Origin: Spirogloea muscicola
Lineage: Eukaryota; Streptophyta; Zygnematophyceae; Spirogloeales; Spirogloeaceae
Reading direction: 5' to 3'
DNA length: 25,502 nt
Assembly (NCBI GenBank): GCA_009602725.1
Contig: WELB01000142.1
Coordinates: forward strand, 190,952 to 216,453
Shown: in pieces, positions 10,701 to 20,396 of the stretch
How the letters are laid out: each line of letters starts with the position of its first letter
Numbering within the stretch: the first letter of the stretch is position 1
Program-made: the position numbers and the translations under genes
The notes under the pieces: generated by a model
What the model saw: only the letters and a program-made list of their open reading frames with translations
What the model was told of the DNA's origin: nothing
Database searches by the model: none

Positions 10701-12679
10701 ATGGAGCTACTTGTTCTGCTGATTGTATATCAACTACAGCCACAAGATTGACTTTCTTATAGCTTGTCATGTGCACATGCAGTCACTTGATCGAAGCAGA
10801 GAGGCCAGACAGGGTAGCTTGGGAGAGCTGAACCTTGGGCTTGCCGGTGGAGCCCGAGGTGTACAGCATAAATAAAGGGTCCTCTGCTTCCATCCACTCC
10901 ACCGCTGCAATTGGGCGCTGCCTGACTACCGCATCCTGTAAGTACAAGCACCAGCTATAGTGTCACAGCGATTGCCTGTCTGGTCCAAAACAAGCGGTTG
11001 AACATCGAACAGCATACGACAAACCTGAGCAGCACCTATGACAAGTATTGCTGCAATTGTGCAGCCTGCAGTTGTTGAGCAACGCACATACTACTTGTAA
11101 TTAAGGGGAGAGATCGACTTGCGAGTCCTCGAATTGTCAAGGATGATGGTCACCTGCCACCACAGGTCGCGCCCCTCTTTCCAAGGGGTTTTAGCCCTGG
11201 AGGTCGCGCGACCATTGTCAAATACCACACATCTCCCTGTCCAAGCATGCCGGAACAAAGCCGCGTCCTTGCTTTATTCTGTATTTGTAGAGCAAGAAGC
11301 TCTCCGTGTCAAACCCAGTCCTCTGGCAAATGGAGTCGGCAGACGAAACATTTGTGAAGTCAACGTACGAATCTCATGATGCTCCTTCTGCTTGCAGAGG
11401 TCCAGCGCATCATCAACGATCTTCTTCAGCTCGAGCACCTTGTCGCCTCGCTTGACAGCACTGCAAGTCATCAAGACGCTCGCTTGGCAATCCCCAAGCC
11501 GGCCAGCCAGCGCCTCAGAGGAGAATCCTGCAAACACCACCTGACACGAGGCACCAGTATAGTGGGTGAGCTTCTCCAGTAAGGTTGGAGCTAGGCAACG
11601 TTCTCACATTTCAGCACTGAGCAAGGCAGCCCCGACCTTGTGGTGCAGGCACCACAGGAGCAGGCCTTACTGAGTGGACGGCGCCAATGCGGGCACAGGC
11701 CAGCATCGCAATCAACAGCTCAGGCAGCATAGGCATGTATATCCCCACACTCTCGCCTTTCCGCACGCCAAGCTCCCGCAGGAGGTTGGCTGTCTGCAAG
11801 GCAAACCCTCAAAAGGTGTCAAAGTCATGTGTATATAAAAACTTGTCACTGAGTGATAGAAGCAACATATTGTGTGGCCCTTCTCACTACATTGCAATCT
11901 TTTCTTCGGCTTGTATTGGCCGCAACATGTCACGAGCAACATGTCACTTGCTCTGAAGTACAGGTAAGTCCGAGCTGGAGACTTAAGCTGGCTGTTGAGC
12001 GCCTGCGACTCAGTGACATGCCTGGCAGATTTGCGCGAGGAGGTCGGCGAACGAAAGCTGGGCCTCTTGACCAGGGTCATTGCCTTCCCATAGGACTGCG
12101 GCGCCGTCACCACGGCCAGCCTCCACGTGCCTGTCCACGGCGTTGTAGCACACATTCGTGTACCCGCCCTTGTACCACTGGCACCACAACATCGCGACAA
12201 CGCCGGCGGCTCATCTCGTTGTGCCACTGAGCGGTGGTACTAGTCTTCCTGTGCAGAGCCTGGAAATGCGGTGCTCGCACCTCAGCGAAGATGCGGCCCT
12301 TGCGCATGTCGAAGTTGTAGTCGACGACCTTCTGCCACCGCCGGTGCCAGTGGAAGTCGGCGGCCAGCTCGCCCCAGAAGGCGTCCGGCTCCTGGATGGA
12401 CCTCCGCCACAGCTTCTCGTACTGCACCACCGCCGAAGCTCCACCGTCAAAGGCATGGCGGTACCAAGCGCGAGCTTCTTCCGTCAGCAAACGTTCGCAC
12501 AATGCGACGAGCTGCACAGCAGGTTGTCACGCATTGCCAGCTGACGAGCTCACAGCCGGCCCCGGCCTGGCCGCCAGCGGGGAGCTCGTACCTCGTCTCG
12601 GTTCTTTATGCGAGCCTGGCGCAGCCCCGAGCGGGGCACGTCGAACACCTCGGCAGCACCCTCGCCGCCCTCCTCCGCC
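7730..12679 (-). CDS. ACS: Acetyl-CoA synthetase (AMP-forming), 5' end near assembly gap
   Basis: Converts acetate, ATP and CoA to acetyl-CoA, AMP and pyrophosphate (EC 6.2.1.1); in plants it is mainly plastidial and feeds fatty-acid synthesis. Seventeen exons are visible: 12592-12679, 12281-12511, 12022-12177, 11671-11793, 11369-11540, 11154-11236, 10834-10935, 10536-10624, 10271-10361, 10036-10149, 9553-9777, 9210-9322, 8966-9085, 8562-8652, 8222-8320, 7926-8045 and 7730-7795 (TAG stop). They join in phase to about 693 residues, close to full length. Adenylate-forming motifs appear in order: [17 protein letters not shown], the phosphate loop [69 protein letters not shown] and the catalytic, acetylation-prone lysine in [15 protein letters not shown]. 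The end [17 protein letters not shown] is typical. Intron 3 has a GC donor. The start codon is not resolved: an ATG at 12729-12731 would need a 29-base intron to join the first exon, so the true start probably lies in or beyond the N run. Confidence 0.97.
8374..8463. repeat. Two perfect adjacent hairpins inside an ACS intron
   Basis: In the intron between ACS exons 8562-8652 and 8222-8320 there are two perfect inverted repeats. The first is 13 bases (8374-8386 with 8392-8404, 5-base loop). The second is 15 bases (8430-8444 with 8449-8463, TTTT loop, stem GTGCATATGAAGAG plus one pair). An outer AGCACT/AGTGCT pair (8408-8413 with 8470-8475) encloses the second. They are AT-richer than the exons. 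The arrangement could be a small inserted hairpin element or an RNA structure in the intron. No coding role is seen. Confidence 0.85.
12020..12021 (-). other. GC splice donor in ACS
   Basis: The exon ending ...AQICQ at 12022 is followed by GCATGT instead of GT. Joining here to [10 protein letters not shown] (exon 11671-11793) keeps phase and matches the gap-free family alignment around CQLANYL-like sequence. The nearest GT (GTCACT, four bases on) would break the frame. Confidence 0.8.
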
Positions 12680-12805
12680 CTGGTGGCCAGGACAATGCTA
12701 ACTCTCACTCAGACACCGTCGCCGGCGGCATGCCCGGCAGCTGCTGCCGGCAGGAGGCGCGGCCGCGACCTGCAGGCCGCCGGGGCGAGCTGCGCGCCGG
12801 GCGGC

Positions 12806-12922
12806 NNNNNNNNNNNNNNNNNNNNNNNNNNNNNNNNNNNNNNNNNNNNNNNNNNNNNNNNNNNNNNNNNNNNNNNNNNNNNNNNNNNNNNNNNNNNNNN
12901 NNNNNNNNNNNNNNNNNNNNNN
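12806..12922. other. Assembly gap (117 N)
   Basis: The unknown run sits exactly where the ACS start codon or first exon should be, between GC-rich sequence and a strongly C-rich tract. Hard-to-read GC-rich DNA is the likely cause. Any open frame crossing it is meaningless. Confidence 1.
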
Positions 12923-13075
12923 CCCCTCCTCCCCCGCGGCCTTTTGCTCTCCCGGCCCCCTCGGGCCCTCTCCTCAGTAAGCTATCCTCCCTCCCCCCGC
13001 AGCACTTCTCTCCCTCTCCCCCACCGCTCCCGCCCCTCCCTCACCCGCGCCGAAACCCCCCCCTCGGCCCAGCCG
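12923..13075. repeat. C-rich (minus-strand G-rich) tract upstream of ACS
   Basis: The plus strand is dominated by runs of three to seven C broken by T or G. The complementary strand therefore has many GGG runs with short spacers and could fold into G-quadruplexes. It lies just upstream of the ACS coding exons and may be promoter or leader. Confidence 0.75.
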
Positions 13076-13344
13076 ACGCGCACGTGCGCATGCCCCGTGA
13101 AGGCGCCCGGAGCTAGAGGGATTGTCGGCGCGCCGCGTGGCGGGCTGCCACCTGGCAGCAGGCTGGTTGCAAGACTGAACTTCAAGTGAGAGACTCGGCC
13201 TCCGGCTTTCGTCAGGGGGATAGTTTTCCGGCAGCTAGTCTGTCGGATTTGAGGCTCCTCACTCGTAACTACTGAGTAGGTCCATCCTCCCCGTTTCTGC
13301 CATAGCCTCTTCAGGCCCCTTAGTAGCTGCTTAGCTCGTAGTTT

Positions 13345-13420
13345 GGCCCCTTCGAACCTTGTCAATTCTTTTCGGGCTGGCTTCTCACAGCCCTTGCCCC
13401 CATTGGGAGAGCCACTTCCC
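13345..13420 (+). repeat. GGGCTGG repeat copy B
   Basis: Starts with GGCCCCTTCGAAC, then TTGTCAATTCTTTTC, GGGCTGGC-TTCTCA-CAGCCC, and ends CATTGGGAGAGCCAC. It shares the GGCCCCTTCGAAC lead with copy E1 at 14017, so the repeat unit extends at least 25 bases upstream of the hairpin. Confidence 0.8.
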
Positions 13421-13458
13421 TGACTCTTCCAGTAGAGAAAACTCGTCCAGAAGACGGC

Positions 13459-13490
13459 GATGGCTGATCGGCCAGCCCAGATAAAAGAAG
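13459..13490 (-). repeat. GGGCTGG repeat, short copy I
   Basis: On the minus strand this reads TCTGGGCTGGCCGATCAGCC, close to the GGGCTGGCCTCTCACAGCC core of the other copies. Flanks are little conserved. Confidence 0.55.
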
Positions 13491-13602
13491 CTCTGAAGAA
13501 GCTGACGGGGGGCATACACAAGCGGTGGAGCATGCTTCAGTATTCGATACAAAGCGCAATCCTCGTCTTGTTGTTTACTAAGCAAAGCCAAGCAATGCTG
13601 TA

Positions 13603-13672
13603 CTGACAAAGAAACAGCTCTTTCAATTTGACAGCAATGGCTGTGAGAGGCCAGCCCAAAGGAATGGACAAT
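13603..13672 (-). repeat. GGGCTGG repeat copy C
   Basis: On the minus strand the order is ATTGTCCATTC, TTTGGGCTGGCC-TCTCACAGCC, then a variable piece and AGAGCTGTTTCTTTG. It lies directly next to copy D in the same orientation; the two starts are 72 bases apart, so this is a small tandem. Confidence 0.85.
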
Positions 13673-13685
13673 GACTGAGAAGCAA

Positions 13686-13744
13686 AGTGCGCGCCCATAG
13701 AGAAGAGGGGCTGGCAAAGCCAGCCCAAAAAAGAATGGACAATG
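13686..13744 (-). repeat. GGGCTGG repeat copy D, inverted twin of copy A
   Basis: Identical to copy A (7254-7305) over 52 bases in reverse orientation, including the perfect GGGCTGGC-TTT-GCCAGCCC hairpin and CTATGGGCG. The pair lies about 6.4 kb apart and brackets the visible ACS gene. Confidence 0.92.
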
Positions 13745-13800
13745 TCCAAAGCCAAAGAAAGACGAGCCGGAAAAAGGACTACACTACAAGTCACTGCAGA

Positions 13801-13840
13801 AGAAGGTGCTCGCCCATGGACTATGGCTGAGAGGGTACTT
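13801..13840 (-). repeat. Degenerate GGGCTGG repeat copy H
   Basis: Only the right half is preserved: on the minus strand CTCTCAGCCATAG followed by CCATGGGCGAGCACCTT, which matches the tail of copy A. The left GGGCTGG arm is lost. Confidence 0.55.
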
Positions 13841-13887
13841 GCAAGACAAGTACTTACACAGGACTCCAAACGCTCCTCGGTCGCCCT

Positions 13888-13925
13888 ATTGACTTACATT
13901 GGATGAGCTGTTTCTTCTTCGTTAG
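13888..13925 (+). repeat. Degenerate GGGCTGG repeat copy G
   Basis: Contains CTTACATTGG and GAGCTGTTTCTT, the same tail as copy E2 (14120-14142), but without the hairpin core. Confidence 0.5.
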
Positions 13926-14016
13926 CGGAGAATGAAAGGACAAGCAGGCTCGCAGCTCCGAACTTCCAGACCTTGTTCATCCCTTTTGGTTCACTCTGTG
14001 CTTCAGAGCTTTATTT

Positions 14017-14150
14017 GGCCCCTTCGAACTTTGTTCACTCTTTTTCTGGGCTGGCCTCTCACAGCCACCTACTTCTACTGGAAGCGTCTCTTCTTTGGGC
14101 TGGCCTCTCACAGCCGTTGCCTTACATTGGTAGAGCTGTTTCTTTATTAC
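14017..14150 (+). repeat. GGGCTGG repeat copies E1 and E2 in tandem
   Basis: Two cores GGGCTGGCCTCTCACAGCC lie 49 bases apart (14048 and 14097). E1 carries the GGCCCCTTCGAAC lead shared with copy B. E2 ends CATTGGTAGAGCTGTTTCTTT, shared with copies C and G. This tandem suggests growth by local duplication. Confidence 0.85.
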
Positions 14151-14482
14151 GTTTTGTTGCCAACACCCAGTCGACGTTCCCCTTGGGAAAGAAAGCTTTC
14201 CCCAAAGCAGAGGAACGCAGTTGCTAATATTAAGGGGTGCCTACGGAAGCCAGCCGAGTGCATGCACAGTGAACTTCGAGTGAAGCTAAATTGCGCAAAG
14301 TCGTCAGGCTTGCCTAAACCAGTTGGTTTACTTATGAACGGCCCCTGCTGCACTAGAAACAGCTTTTATCAATTGTCAGCAGGGATAGCAAGGCCGCGAT
14401 CTGGCTGCTACTTCTGGGTCTGTTCGGGATGACACTTTCCCAGCGGCAAGTTACTTCGACTTGCGGCTGCTGACTCGGGGTT

Positions 14483-14511
14483 GCTAAGCTCCCACTCGCT
14501 AAGCTCCCACT
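14483..14511. repeat. 15-base tandem duplication
   Basis: GCTAAGCTCCCACT occurs twice in a row with a single C between the copies. It sits between repeat copies E2 and F and has no recognised function. Confidence 0.8.
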
Positions 14512-14550
14512 GTAGTCTCTTGCATGATTGTGTGGTTGAGGCACCTTCAA

Positions 14551-14630
14551 GCCCTTCAGACATTGTCCATTCTTTCTGGGCTGGCTTTTTCCAGCCCCTG
14601 CCCCAATATGGAAGAGCTCACCTCTTCCGA
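14551..14630 (+). repeat. GGGCTGG repeat copy F
   Basis: ACATTGTCCATTC leads into a 7-base stem GGGCTGG/CCAGCCC with a six-base loop (14578-14597), followed by CCAATATGGAAGAGCTC. It retains both the lead and tail shared by the family. Confidence 0.85.
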
Positions 14631-15517
14631 TGTAGTGCACTATAAGTTGTCACGACGACTGGGGTGTCAGCGAGTGGGGAAAGCGAGTGCCTTTGCCTTG
14701 ATTAAGAAAGCTTCATGGATGGGAACGGCAACTCCAGCAGGGCGCAGGGGAGGGAAACTGTTGATAAGAACGTTCTCAACCAGGACTCGGATCTGCCGAC
14801 CTGCGTTGTGCCCAACCCCAAACAGCCCTCCCGCCATATGGCCGTGGGACAAATCTGGCTCCTTTAGCGGGAGTTTGGACCTGCGACATGCGACCCGGGG
14901 CGGCAACAGATCCTCTAGGGGGACAACTTCGGAGAAAGGACCTGGTTACTGTGCATTGGACCCTGCCTTTAGACTGAAACGGTGGCCTGACCGGCCAAAA
15001 CAGATGAGTATCCAAGAAGAGGGGGCTCTCCAAGGGAACCGTGTGAAGGACTCTGGGCGGGCCCCCTCCCCCACCTTCGGGCCCTGTTGGGGACTTGAGG
15101 AGACTTGTGCCATTTCTCCCCACTTTCTGTCCATTGTGTTTGACATTCCCCCACAATCGGGTGTTAGCACCCGTGCTTCGCTGCACGTCATCGTGCTTTG
15201 GCTTGACCATCCACATGTCCATACGACCTCCTCTCTTCTACCCCTCTCCGACTGTCACTGCGCATTCATGACCTCTGGTAACCTTCACTGTGCCACAGCG
15301 AGGGAATTGGGTTTTCCAAGGCAAGCATGTCCAAGTTCCTGTCAAGATAAGACAATGTCGAGCCCACGAGCACCCATGTGCTGTTCTCGGGTCGCATTTC
15401 AGCACTGTACAAAAACAAGGATGGCAGCAGCGAGGCATGTTCTTGGTCTGGCCTGGTGCTACAAAGACAGCCCATTAAGCTGCTTGGCAAATATTTGACC
15501 ACTGTATATGTACACTG

Positions 15518-18500
15518 TTACCTCCGCTGGCGCTTGGGGTTGGGGGGCGGGGGCCGTCGACCTGCGGTGGACCCATTTGGCCGTCTTTGCACGGGCGGTG
15601 GCGCAGCCCGGCCCCGTGATGCAGCGCCCGCCCGGCCGCGCTTCCGCCGTCTGTCGTCCTCGGAGTCCGACTCCTCGCCCCGCTCGCGGTCCTCCTTCTT
15701 GGCCCTCTCCTCCATCTCGTCCCAATCGAGGCCCTCGTCTTCCTCCTCCCCTTCCTCCTCGTCCTCAGAGGCCCCCTCCTCCTCCGAGTCCACCACAGAC
15801 TCGTCGTCCTCGTCCGACGCCGACGACTCAGACGCCACTTCGGCGTCCGAAGGTTGATAGCCCTGCCGGAAGGTTAAGTGCAGCCAAACCAAGCCAGGAC
15901 AGTCAGTGCTTGCAGGCATGCTCGACAAGCCACAAAACCTTGTCAGTAGCTCTTCCTGTACCATGAAAGGCAACCATCTGGACATCAATATACAAGTATA
16001 CAAGACTTGGACTAAGGAGTATCGTTCTGGTGCCATGCACCTCGTCAGATTCCTGAGAGCCTTCCTCCTCGGAGTCGCTCCCCTCAATGTTCAGAAACTC
16101 CCAGCCGCCATCAGCGAGGAACTTGTCGGGGTCCTCGGCAATGGCCTTCAGAATGGTCTTCCAGTTAAGATTCAATCTGGACTCGTAGTATTTGATATTC
16201 ATGGAATTTAGCCACTCCTTGATGCTGTCCAATGATGTCGACGGGATGGCATTGATGCGCATGACCTGCTCACAAATATCTCACTCAAGAGATGTGAGGC
16301 ATAGTGAACTTTGACCACATGCAGTGTGATCAAAGTTTCGTAAGGCCAGCTGTTTTATCAGGCTGTCAGATTGCAGATAGGGACCGCATGACAACAGGGA
16401 AGCCACGTAATATAAATGCCAAGGACAAAGATAGTAAGCGGAATTCACTTTGAAAATGTGCAGCAGCTGACAGCGGTGCACACCTCACGCTTGAAGTCCT
16501 TGAAGACAATTGCCATGTCAAGCGTCTTCTGGCCCAGGCCAACACGCTCGAGGTTGACAATCTCAATCTCATTGAGCGTGACCACCAAGAAGGGTGTGTC
16601 GATGAAGTTCACAAGGCAGTTGACGGACGGGACAATGAATGATGAGTCCTTGAAGGGAACCCCATAGAACCCCAGCTCACGGAAGGGTATGTCAAATTCC
16701 AGATCCAAGTCTCTGTAAGTTCAGCACCAGAGCACAGAAAACTCGATCATCACTTTAATTGATGTCATAGTTACATTGATGCATTCAACAGAGATGACTG
16801 ATCATAATTTAAAATTGAACCCAGACTTTGTCAAGCATCGAACTCACTTGAAATCGCGCTCCCATTGGTCTTGCACGCGCTTCACGTAGGACTGGAACTC
16901 CTGGTTGATCTTGTTGCGGCGCTCGCGCTCGCGCTGCTCTTCCTCAATCTCATCCGGGTCATACATGGACTTGCGTCCACCACCCAGTGTCTGGTTGGCC
17001 TCCATGACCTCCACGTAGAACTGCACGTCCTTGGCCTTCTTGTTGCCAACCATGATGGGGTTGTGCAGGTGGAAGTGAAGGATGGTGACCTGCTCATTCT
17101 CTGCCGGCTGGAAGAAGGCGTGCTTGATGTTGCTGTACAGCACGTCCACCCGCTCATCCGCTTTCACTGTCCCGTACCTAAGAGACATCAGAACCCATCT
17201 CGCGAAGCCATTAGCAGACAACATAACTTTCACTCAACCTTTGGGCAAAGACCATCTTTCACTGCTTTGCTTTGCTGCCTATACGCACCGAAAGCCATTA
17301 GCGTGTGCCTCCAGCGTGCCCGTCAGCTTGCGACCGCGGCCGCCGAAAGCTGGCCGTATCCACAAGTCCGGCAGCCGCAGCGCCTTGCCCTTAGCCAGCT
17401 GCAGGCGCTCCTGCGTCACGAGCGTCGCACGCTCTGCCTTCTCCGCGTCCCGCTGCCGCACCTGTCGGCTCATCGTCTTGATCAGCTGCACGACCTGGTT
17501 GGAGTGCTTCGTGTCGCTCGACCGAAAGGAGCACTCCTTGAGGTACACGGCATCGGGGAATTTCTGGACCGGCATGTCAGTCGCCGTGAAGCCTGCGCCG
17601 GGTACGTTGAAGATGATGCGGATGTAACTGTGGCCTCCATCCTGCTGCACGTTGGCGTTCTTGATCGTCGACATGTGGAACGGCACCATGAGGCCGTAGA
17701 TGGGCAGCAGCACAGCTTCGTTCTTCTGGTCCACCTGATGGCAGAAGACAACGACACGGCTCAGCTTGGAACCAAGGACTGGGTCGGGCAGGATGCCTCT
17801 GGCTTGTGATGGAGAAGTGCCTTGAATAATGAGCTGCGCTTTCTAATGTCAAGCTTACAGCTGCAAGCAGTGCAACTTGCAGTGCAAGCAGTGCTCTGAC
17901 CTGGATCATAAGCTCTCGCGTAGAGGGTATATCTTCCACATTGCGGTATGCCATGATCTCGCCGGTCCTCTGCGCAAGGCCTTGCCTGTTCGTGCCATCC
18001 ACCCCACCTGAGCGGCGAAAAGCAAGCATGACATTTCAAGAAGTTCAGGACTGACGTTGCTGGACGTAGGTAGAAGGTCAGCCAGACAGACAGCACAACA
18101 TGACGAGCACAGCAGCATGAGGAGGGATCCAGCAGACCAGAGGCAAGGCGGCGAGCTGTCTCCTCGCTCTTCTTGCGGGCCAGCTCCGCTTGGTGCTGCC
18201 GCCGCAGCTCCTCCTTGGTGGCCTCCTGGTTCTCCGACCGCAGCGTCGTCTGGAAAGGACAATCAAGACAATGCATTAAGAGCTGTCACTGTCAGCGGCC
18301 TGTGCACCTTTGATCTGAGGTACTCCCGGCAGATTGCAATGTTGCAACTTCCAGCAAGCACTGCCATTGAGTCCTGATTACCTCTTGCACGCTCAAAGGC
18401 CATGGTACCTCTGGCCAAGTCATGCAGCGAAACTTGACCATGCCAGAGGCAATCAGCCTCTTTGACATTGGAGCTTCACGAGACCACAGAAAGAATGCTG

Positions 18501-20396
18501 GGTCTCATTGACCTTCAGGATGGCGCCTTCGGCACCAGCAGCATCGGGCTTGGAGCGCGGCAGTGGCAGTGGCTTCTTGGCTGCTGGTTCCTCGAGCTCC
18601 TCCTCCCCGTCTTCCTGCGGTAGCTCCAAATATTCAGCCTATAGGACGGTCGCTGCTCCAGGATGCGCATCATCACTGTGAATCAAGTGAAATAATTGTG
18701 ACCTGGGCCGCAAGGTGTTGGCAATCCTTTCACTAAGCAGGTTGTCGAAGACACGCATCAGCTGCCCACCTTAAACGAGTAGGCAACCTTCGAGTAAGCT
18801 TTGGATACGCCCGCAGTGGCCAGCTCCGGCTCCTTGGTGCCAATGATCACAGTGTCAGCAAGCAGAAGCGAGTAGGCTTGTGTCTTGGGGTCCTTGGACT
18901 CGGGGTTGTTGAGATTGTGGAAGCCTGAACAAGTAACGAAATAGCGCGTCCATGCTCAAAGCCGAGGTCACTATCCAAAGTCACAAGGATTAGCAATTGA
19001 GTTGAGCAACATGAGATAACAGCAGGCTTGTCCACTAGCAGTCCACAGATGCAAGTAAACGAATAATTACATGTGTTAGTTTCTGTAGTACTTGGCAGCA
19101 AGAGTTAGAGTCTTGGCTGCACACACACCCAGCGCAACATTGAAGACCATGCCGCTCCGGACAACACGCTCGTTCTTGGAGTTGAGGCTCAGCCCGGACT
19201 CGCGGAATTCGATGCCCATCCCCGTGCCGGCGTTCTTGGTGAAGAATGGCAGGAGATTAGCATCTGCCTTCTCCACCTCCGCCGTCGCAGCGCGATATGC
19301 TTCGCAGAGCTTGCTGCCGGGCTGGAGCACCCGGATGGCGGCCGCATGCGCCTTCAGGAGGGCCTCGTAGGCGCTCCTCTGGCTCTCGCTGGCATCGATG
19401 AGAATCGTGCGGGCGACGTTGGCGCAATAGGACGCATAGCGGGCGCCGATGGCGCACACGATGACGCCCATGGCCTCATAGTAGAGCTCGTCGTCGTTGC
19501 TCATGGCGCTGGGCCTGAGGTCGAAGACACCGCCGCTCTGGAAGACTGGCGGGTAGCAAATGTCCACTTTCTCGGGCTTCAGCTTGACCTTGGCCTTGGC
19601 CGGGTCGATGATCACCGCCTCCGTCTGCTCCATGAGCTGCGCGTGCGTCACCTTCATCTCCTCGTCCAGCGTGGTCTGCAGCAACGAAGCCGCCGGCGGG
19701 TCAGCCGCGCCCCAACAACAAAGGACGTCCCACAGCAGCAGCACAACACCATGTCTGGCCTGAGGTTTGGCTCTAACGCCAGAAGCTCGATAGGCACGAT
19801 TAGTAGCATCCCAAGAAGCGAGAGCTGGGGGGGCTCGCCTCGAGCGTGTTGATGACGAAGTTCTTGAAGACGGCGGTGGCGAGCATGGCGGCCTTGCGCA
19901 CGTTCAGGACCTCCGCGTCGTCCTTGACGGCGAAGAGGTCGGTGAGGCCCGCGGCGACGTCGGCGGTGGGGAGCCCGGCGCCGTCCAGCGCCTGCGCCCA
20001 GCGCTGCATGAAGGCGCCCTCGGGGGCCTCCTTGGCCAGCACGCCGACCACCACCGGCCCGCAGTCTCCGCCGCCGCTCTCCCGGACGGCGCGCAGGACG
20101 TCGTCCATCTGGCGGCCGCCGTCGTCGCCCTTGGGCCTAGCGTGGAGAACTAACGGCACGCCGCCCACGCCGCCGTCGGCGAGGCCCTCGAGGTGCACCA
20201 CCTTCTTGGCGGAGGTCAGGACGTGCAGCTCAGTGGGGAGGAAGGCCAGCAGCGTGTCCGGAAACTCGTAGCCTAGCAGCCACGATTGGAGCGCCGTGGA
20301 CTTGAGGTAGCGCAGGTCCTCGCTCGGCGGCGGCGTCGCCACCGCCACCGCGCCCGCGCCGCCCCACCCGTCGCCGCCATCGCCGCCGCCGNTCAT
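15518..20396 (-). CDS. SPT16: SPT16, FACT complex large subunit
   Basis: SPT16 with SSRP1/Pob3 forms FACT, the histone chaperone that opens and rebuilds nucleosomes during transcription and replication. Eleven exons: 19839-20396, 19129-19675, 18770-18924, 18513-18638, 18138-18249, 17901-18007, 17289-17734, 16848-17177, 16484-16712, 16041-16265 and 15518-15862. They join in phase to about 1059 residues, the usual length. Order of parts: VATPPPSEDLRYLKSTALQ and WLLGYEFPDTLLAF (N lobe); a catalytically dead aminopeptidase fold with VDICYPPVFQSGG, GARYASYCANVART and MGIEFRESGL (about 187-370); KKSEETARRLAS linker; the dimerisation part with ELMIQVDQKNEAVLLPIYG and ERATLVTQERLQLAKGKALRL; the middle domain with GTLEAHANGFRYGTVKADERVDVL, DPDEIEEEQRERERRNKIN and EIEIVNLERVGLGQKT; then an acidic tail (about 946-1059) ending in basic RRRKRGR and PKRQRR. 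The first intron has a GC donor. The ATG at 20394-20396 is the only in-frame start with a good context. The family's usual N-terminal helix before the WG(G/S)A motif is not seen here. Base 20392 is ambiguous. Confidence 0.96.
19837..19838 (-). other. GC splice donor in SPT16
   Basis: The first exon ends ...FVINTLE at 19839 and is followed by GCGAGC. Joining to TTLDEEMKVTH (19675) is in phase and gives the gap-free family pattern LExxxDEE(K/M)xVTH. No GT lies within reach that keeps both the frame and this block. Confidence 0.8.
20392..20392. other. Single ambiguous base in SPT16 codon 2
   Basis: An isolated N in a GC-rich run makes the second codon ANC. It does not change frame as written, but it sits in a run where a length error would move the start. 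Confidence 1.

Larger units (their letters stand above)
13076..15517. other. Non-coding region between ACS 5' side and SPT16 stop
   Basis: About 2.4 kb without a recognisable gene. The left two thirds (13.3-14.65 kb) holds the hairpin-repeat cluster. From 14640 to 15517 I see no repeat unit and no known protein. A plus-strand open frame of 324 codons (14524-15498) starts inside repeat copy F, has no domain or family resemblance that I can see, and is probably fortuitous. The minus strand of 14670-15220 is also partly open, with no recognisable domain. The region must include the ACS promoter and the SPT16 3' untranslated region. Confidence 0.7.

Noticed and set aside
11361-11392. Alternative ends of the ACS exon 11369-11540 (GTTGAC at 11364, or a GC donor at 11391)
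   Set aside because: Only GTACGT at 11368 leaves the phase needed by the next exon, whose frame is fixed by [13 protein letters not shown].
12721-12731. ATG at 12729-12731 as the ACS start
   Set aside because: Joining MPPATVSE to the next exon is in phase but needs an intron of 29 bases, too short for normal splicing.
12271-13116. Plus-strand open frame of about 280 codons
   Set aside because: It is antisense to ACS exons and runs through the 117 N gap; it has no domain.
13932-14432. Open frames in the repeat cluster with recurring LGWPLTA or FGLASHS peptides
   Set aside because: The recurring peptides are just the DNA repeat core read in frame; the frames differ between copies, so no protein is implied.
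13076-15517. LTR retrotransposon in the repeat-rich stretch
   Set aside because: No long terminal repeats, primer-binding site, gag, reverse transcriptase or integrase motifs were seen.
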